Of a stretch of 55,624 nt of DNA, positions 54,265-55,624 are shown piece by piece. Under the pieces are notes generated by a model, which worked only from the letters and a program-made list of their open reading frames with translations, searched no databases and was not told the DNA's origin. The stretch lies in NCBI GenBank assembly GCA_913050115.1, contig CAJWZU010000014.1, positions 1 through 55,624 of the forward strand, written 5' to 3'. The translations under genes and the position numbers were made by a program. The DNA is from an uncultured Cellvibrionales bacterium. Lineage in GTDB: Bacteria; Pseudomonadota; Gammaproteobacteria; Pseudomonadales; Cellvibrionaceae. How positions within the stretch are numbered: position 1 is the first letter of the stretch; each line of letters starts with the position of its first letter.

Positions 54265-54348
54265 CAAACGCAGTAAATCGGAACGCTTTTAAGCCGGTTT
54301 CGCTTCGCTGCACCAACTTAAAACCGTCCGTTTCTGCGGGCGTTATGG
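54259..54348 (+). repeat. attC integron recombination site 2
   Basis: A 90-base attC. The left core GCATAAC is followed by AAACGCAG and the right core GTTATGG is preceded by CTGCGGGC; the beginning TAACAAACGC and the end GGGCGTTA are like the Vibrio cholerae repeat. The arms pair imperfectly (CGCAG with CTGCG; CTTTTAAG with CTTAAAA; GGTTTCGCTTCGCTGCACC forms the apex). The cassette recombination point is between G and TT at 54342/54343. Confidence 0.82.
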
Positions 54349-54482
54349 TTACACCGTCCTTGGAAGATATGATGAAATTTATGGAAAGAGAAGAGTAAAA
54401 CATCTACCTAGATGAGGCGCCAGAGGACAGGCGTGTAGGGCTTATTTTTATAGGCATGGCCCCCTGGGCTCGCCTGCTCTGA
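54345..54482 (+). pseudogene. Broken cassette ORF after attC 2
   Basis: An ATG that overlaps the attC core (GTTATGG) opens a frame of 17 codons, a TAA at 54396-54398, then 27 more codons in the same frame to TGA at 54480-54482. Both halves look protein-like (SLEDMMKFMEREE; then EAPEDRRVGLIFIGMAPWAR). It is best explained as a cassette gene with a nonsense mutation. No further attC is visible after it, and the cyclase gene's terminator lies 33 bases beyond. Confidence 0.5.
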
Positions 54483-54514
54483 ACTCAAAACAAGGGAGCC
54501 ATCATTTTAGAAGA

Positions 54515-54548
54515 AATAAGAAAAGGGAGCGGCGGACCGCTCCCTTTC
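54515..54548 (-). terminator. Terminator after the cyclase-family gene
   Basis: GGGAGCGG and CCGCTCCC pair around CGGA, flanked by AAAA and TTT. On the minus strand it follows the cyclase stop by 28 bases and runs into TTTTCTTATTT. Confidence 0.8.
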
Positions 54549-54575
54549 CACTAGTAAAACGTTACAACTTATGGC

Positions 54576-55538
54576 TCACCACATTGCCACAGGATTAATA
54601 ATCATTTGAACACTACCTTTTAGCCGAGCATGACCAAGTACAAACATAAATTCATGCACGCCTTCCTTGGCAAGACGGCCCGTATTCATAGTCTCCAATA
54701 TATAAATCCCTCTTTCCTTAAGGGTCGTCACATGGCCGTAAAAAACCTTATCACCCTTGGCAGGCGGTACCACGTCGACACCCCAGGTATCGGCTCCGAT
54801 TGCCATTGGATTCTTCGACACGAGATAAACAAAAGCTTCGTTGTTTAGGCCCGGCTCTCCTGAAACCCAACCTTTGGGATCGGAAGCAAGCATGCCATCG
54901 GTCCAGCCAGTGTGAAAAAGGATTACGTCACCCTGTTTGAATGTGACACCTTGAGTCTTTGCCGCAGCCTTGATGTCAGCAGAGCCTATAACCTGACCCG
55001 CTTTCATCGTTTTGACACCAAAGTGTTTGGCCATATCAACCATTACACCACGTCCAACCAAAGGCGGAACTTTAGCAAGACCGAGTTTCTTAAGACCTTT
55101 TAAATCGGCAAAATCCTGACCTTTGTTACAGTTGTAAAACACACCGGCTTCGCCGAGATGTCCTAGTCCATCTATTTGCGGGCCCGTCCCTAACCACATC
55201 TGAATGATGTCATCATTATAAACAACAGGCCAACCAAAAGCTTTAGCTAGGTCGTTGCCCCACTGTTGTCCCGGTTGGACGACTTGGAGTTGTGTATATC
55301 TTGGCGGAAAGGCTGGCATACCAGGAAAAATTTCAATCCCTAAAGGATGGCTTTCACCTTTTTTGACCAATTTGGTGGCTGCCAAAACCTGCTGAGGTGT
55401 GACGTAGTTGGCTGCACCAATCTCGTCATCCTTACCCCATTTCGAATGTTTGCATTCTGCGGCCGAAGCTGCTCCTATTGAAAAGGCTATAGAACCAGCC
55501 ACAGCTGCCGAGACGGCTAAACGTATAATATTGTTCAT
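54576..55538 (-). CDS. Exported cyclase-family (kynurenine-formamidase-like) metalloprotein
   Basis: A 320-residue protein with a clear signal peptide (hydrophobic LAVSAAVAGSIAFSIGAASA, cleaved after about residue 27) and a Cyclase/PF04199-type domain. The metal-site region reads WLGTGPQIDGLGHLG near 116-130, which departs from the canonical HxGTHxDxxxH: the first two histidines are missing but Asp and the last His remain. VILFHTGW, IGADTWGVDV and H-x-x-x-L-x-x-x-GIYILE segments follow. It probably hydrolyses an amide or lactone in the periplasm; the substrate is unknown. AGGGAG lies upstream of the start. Confidence 0.8.
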   Translation of the reverse strand: MNNIIRLAVSAAVAGSIAFSIGAASAAECKHSKWGKDDEIGAANYVTPQQVLAATKLVKKGESHPLGIEIFPGMPAFPPRYTQLQVVQPGQQWGNDLAKAFGWPVVYNDDIIQMWLGTGPQIDGLGHLGEAGVFYNCNKGQDFADLKGLKKLGLAKVPPLVGRGVMVDMAKHFGVKTMKAGQVIGSADIKAAAKTQGVTFKQGDVILFHTGWTDGMLASDPKGWVSGEPGLNNEAFVYLVSKNPMAIGADTWGVDVVPPAKGDKVFYGHVTTLKERGIYILETMNTGRLAKEGVHEFMFVLGHARLKGSVQMIINPVAMW

Positions 55539-55579
55539 TTTTAAGCTCCCTGTTTGAAGTTATTTTTTGATACGCAATA

Positions 55580-55585
55580 ATTATA
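55580..55585 (-). promoter_or_regulatory. Candidate -10 box for the cyclase-family gene
   Basis: TATAAT on the minus strand, 42 bases before the start codon. The upstream TTCTTC at 16 bases is a poor -35, so the call is tentative. Confidence 0.35.
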
Positions 55586-55624
55586 GCGTTGATAAATTGG
55601 AGAAGAAATGAAAACTTGCGGGGC

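Noticed and set aside
54630-54848. 72-codon plus-strand ORF within the cyclase gene
   Set aside because: It is antisense to a gene with a clear signal peptide and family domain.

Overview
The window reads as a chromosomal segment of a free-living, probably marine gammaproteobacterium, most like the Cellvibrionales/Spongiibacteraceae branch near Pseudomonas. The reasons are type IV pilus genes (pilU, pilZ), a Pseudomonas-like rne-rluC-HAD-S49 peptidase-yceD-rpmF-plsX-fab order, a yccA-tusDCBE block, zinc-type HemB and a large RNase E with a long acidic/repetitive tail. The taxonomic placement is inferred from gene content and order only. Almost every open frame is a housekeeping gene. Accessory material is concentrated at about 35-42 kb and 53.4-55.6 kb.

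Layout. 1-9.4 kb: a left-truncated DUF6152-like gene, miaE (tRNA hydroxylation), pilU (pilus retraction), ppiB-lpxH on the minus strand, tmk, convergent rluA, holB, pilZ, tatD, an all-alpha dUTPase and mdh. 9.4-16.6 kb: bcp, a stand-alone AraC-type DNA-binding domain, yajC without its usual tgt/secDF partners, an AGCS-type amino-acid symporter, the tusDCBE sulfur relay for tRNA 2-thiolation, yccA, and tRNA-Ser(UGA). 16.8-30.8 kb: rne with a long leader, then rluC, a HAD phosphatase, an S49 peptidase, yceD, rpmF, plsX, fabD, fabG, acpP, fabF, pabC and mltG, the classical lipid/envelope/ribosome supercluster. tmk-holB-pilZ-tatD, which usually follow mltG, lie 26 kb away. 30.9-35.1 kb: glnS, cysS, hemB.

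35.1-42.2 kb is the most interesting block. Two small DUF3012-like membrane proteins are followed, with overlaps or gaps of only a few bases, by a three-gene SMC-type complex of the Mks/Wadjet class: a JetA/MksF-like kleisin, a JetB/MksE-like DUF4194 protein and a 1217-residue JetC/MksB-like ATPase. No JetD/MksG nuclease is encoded in the window. The next gene downstream is a voltage-gated cation channel with an unusually acidic selectivity filter. A LysR regulator follows.

43.1-53.4 kb: yacL, cvfB, a DUF2058 protein, a periplasmic binding-like protein, a YiiX-like amidase, a hotdog thioesterase, the malic enzyme maeA, a DUF6942-like protein, a YlqF-type GTPase, ppnN and a Tag-like DNA glycosylase. 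53.8-54.5 kb carries integron traces: two attC-like sites flanking one unrecognised cassette ORF, and a second cassette ORF broken by a stop codon. No integrase is present. The window ends with an exported cyclase-family protein on the minus strand.

All identifications rest on reading motifs and recalled family features; no search was run. Starts were moved from the longest open frame wherever a Shine-Dalgarno sequence and family length argued for it.
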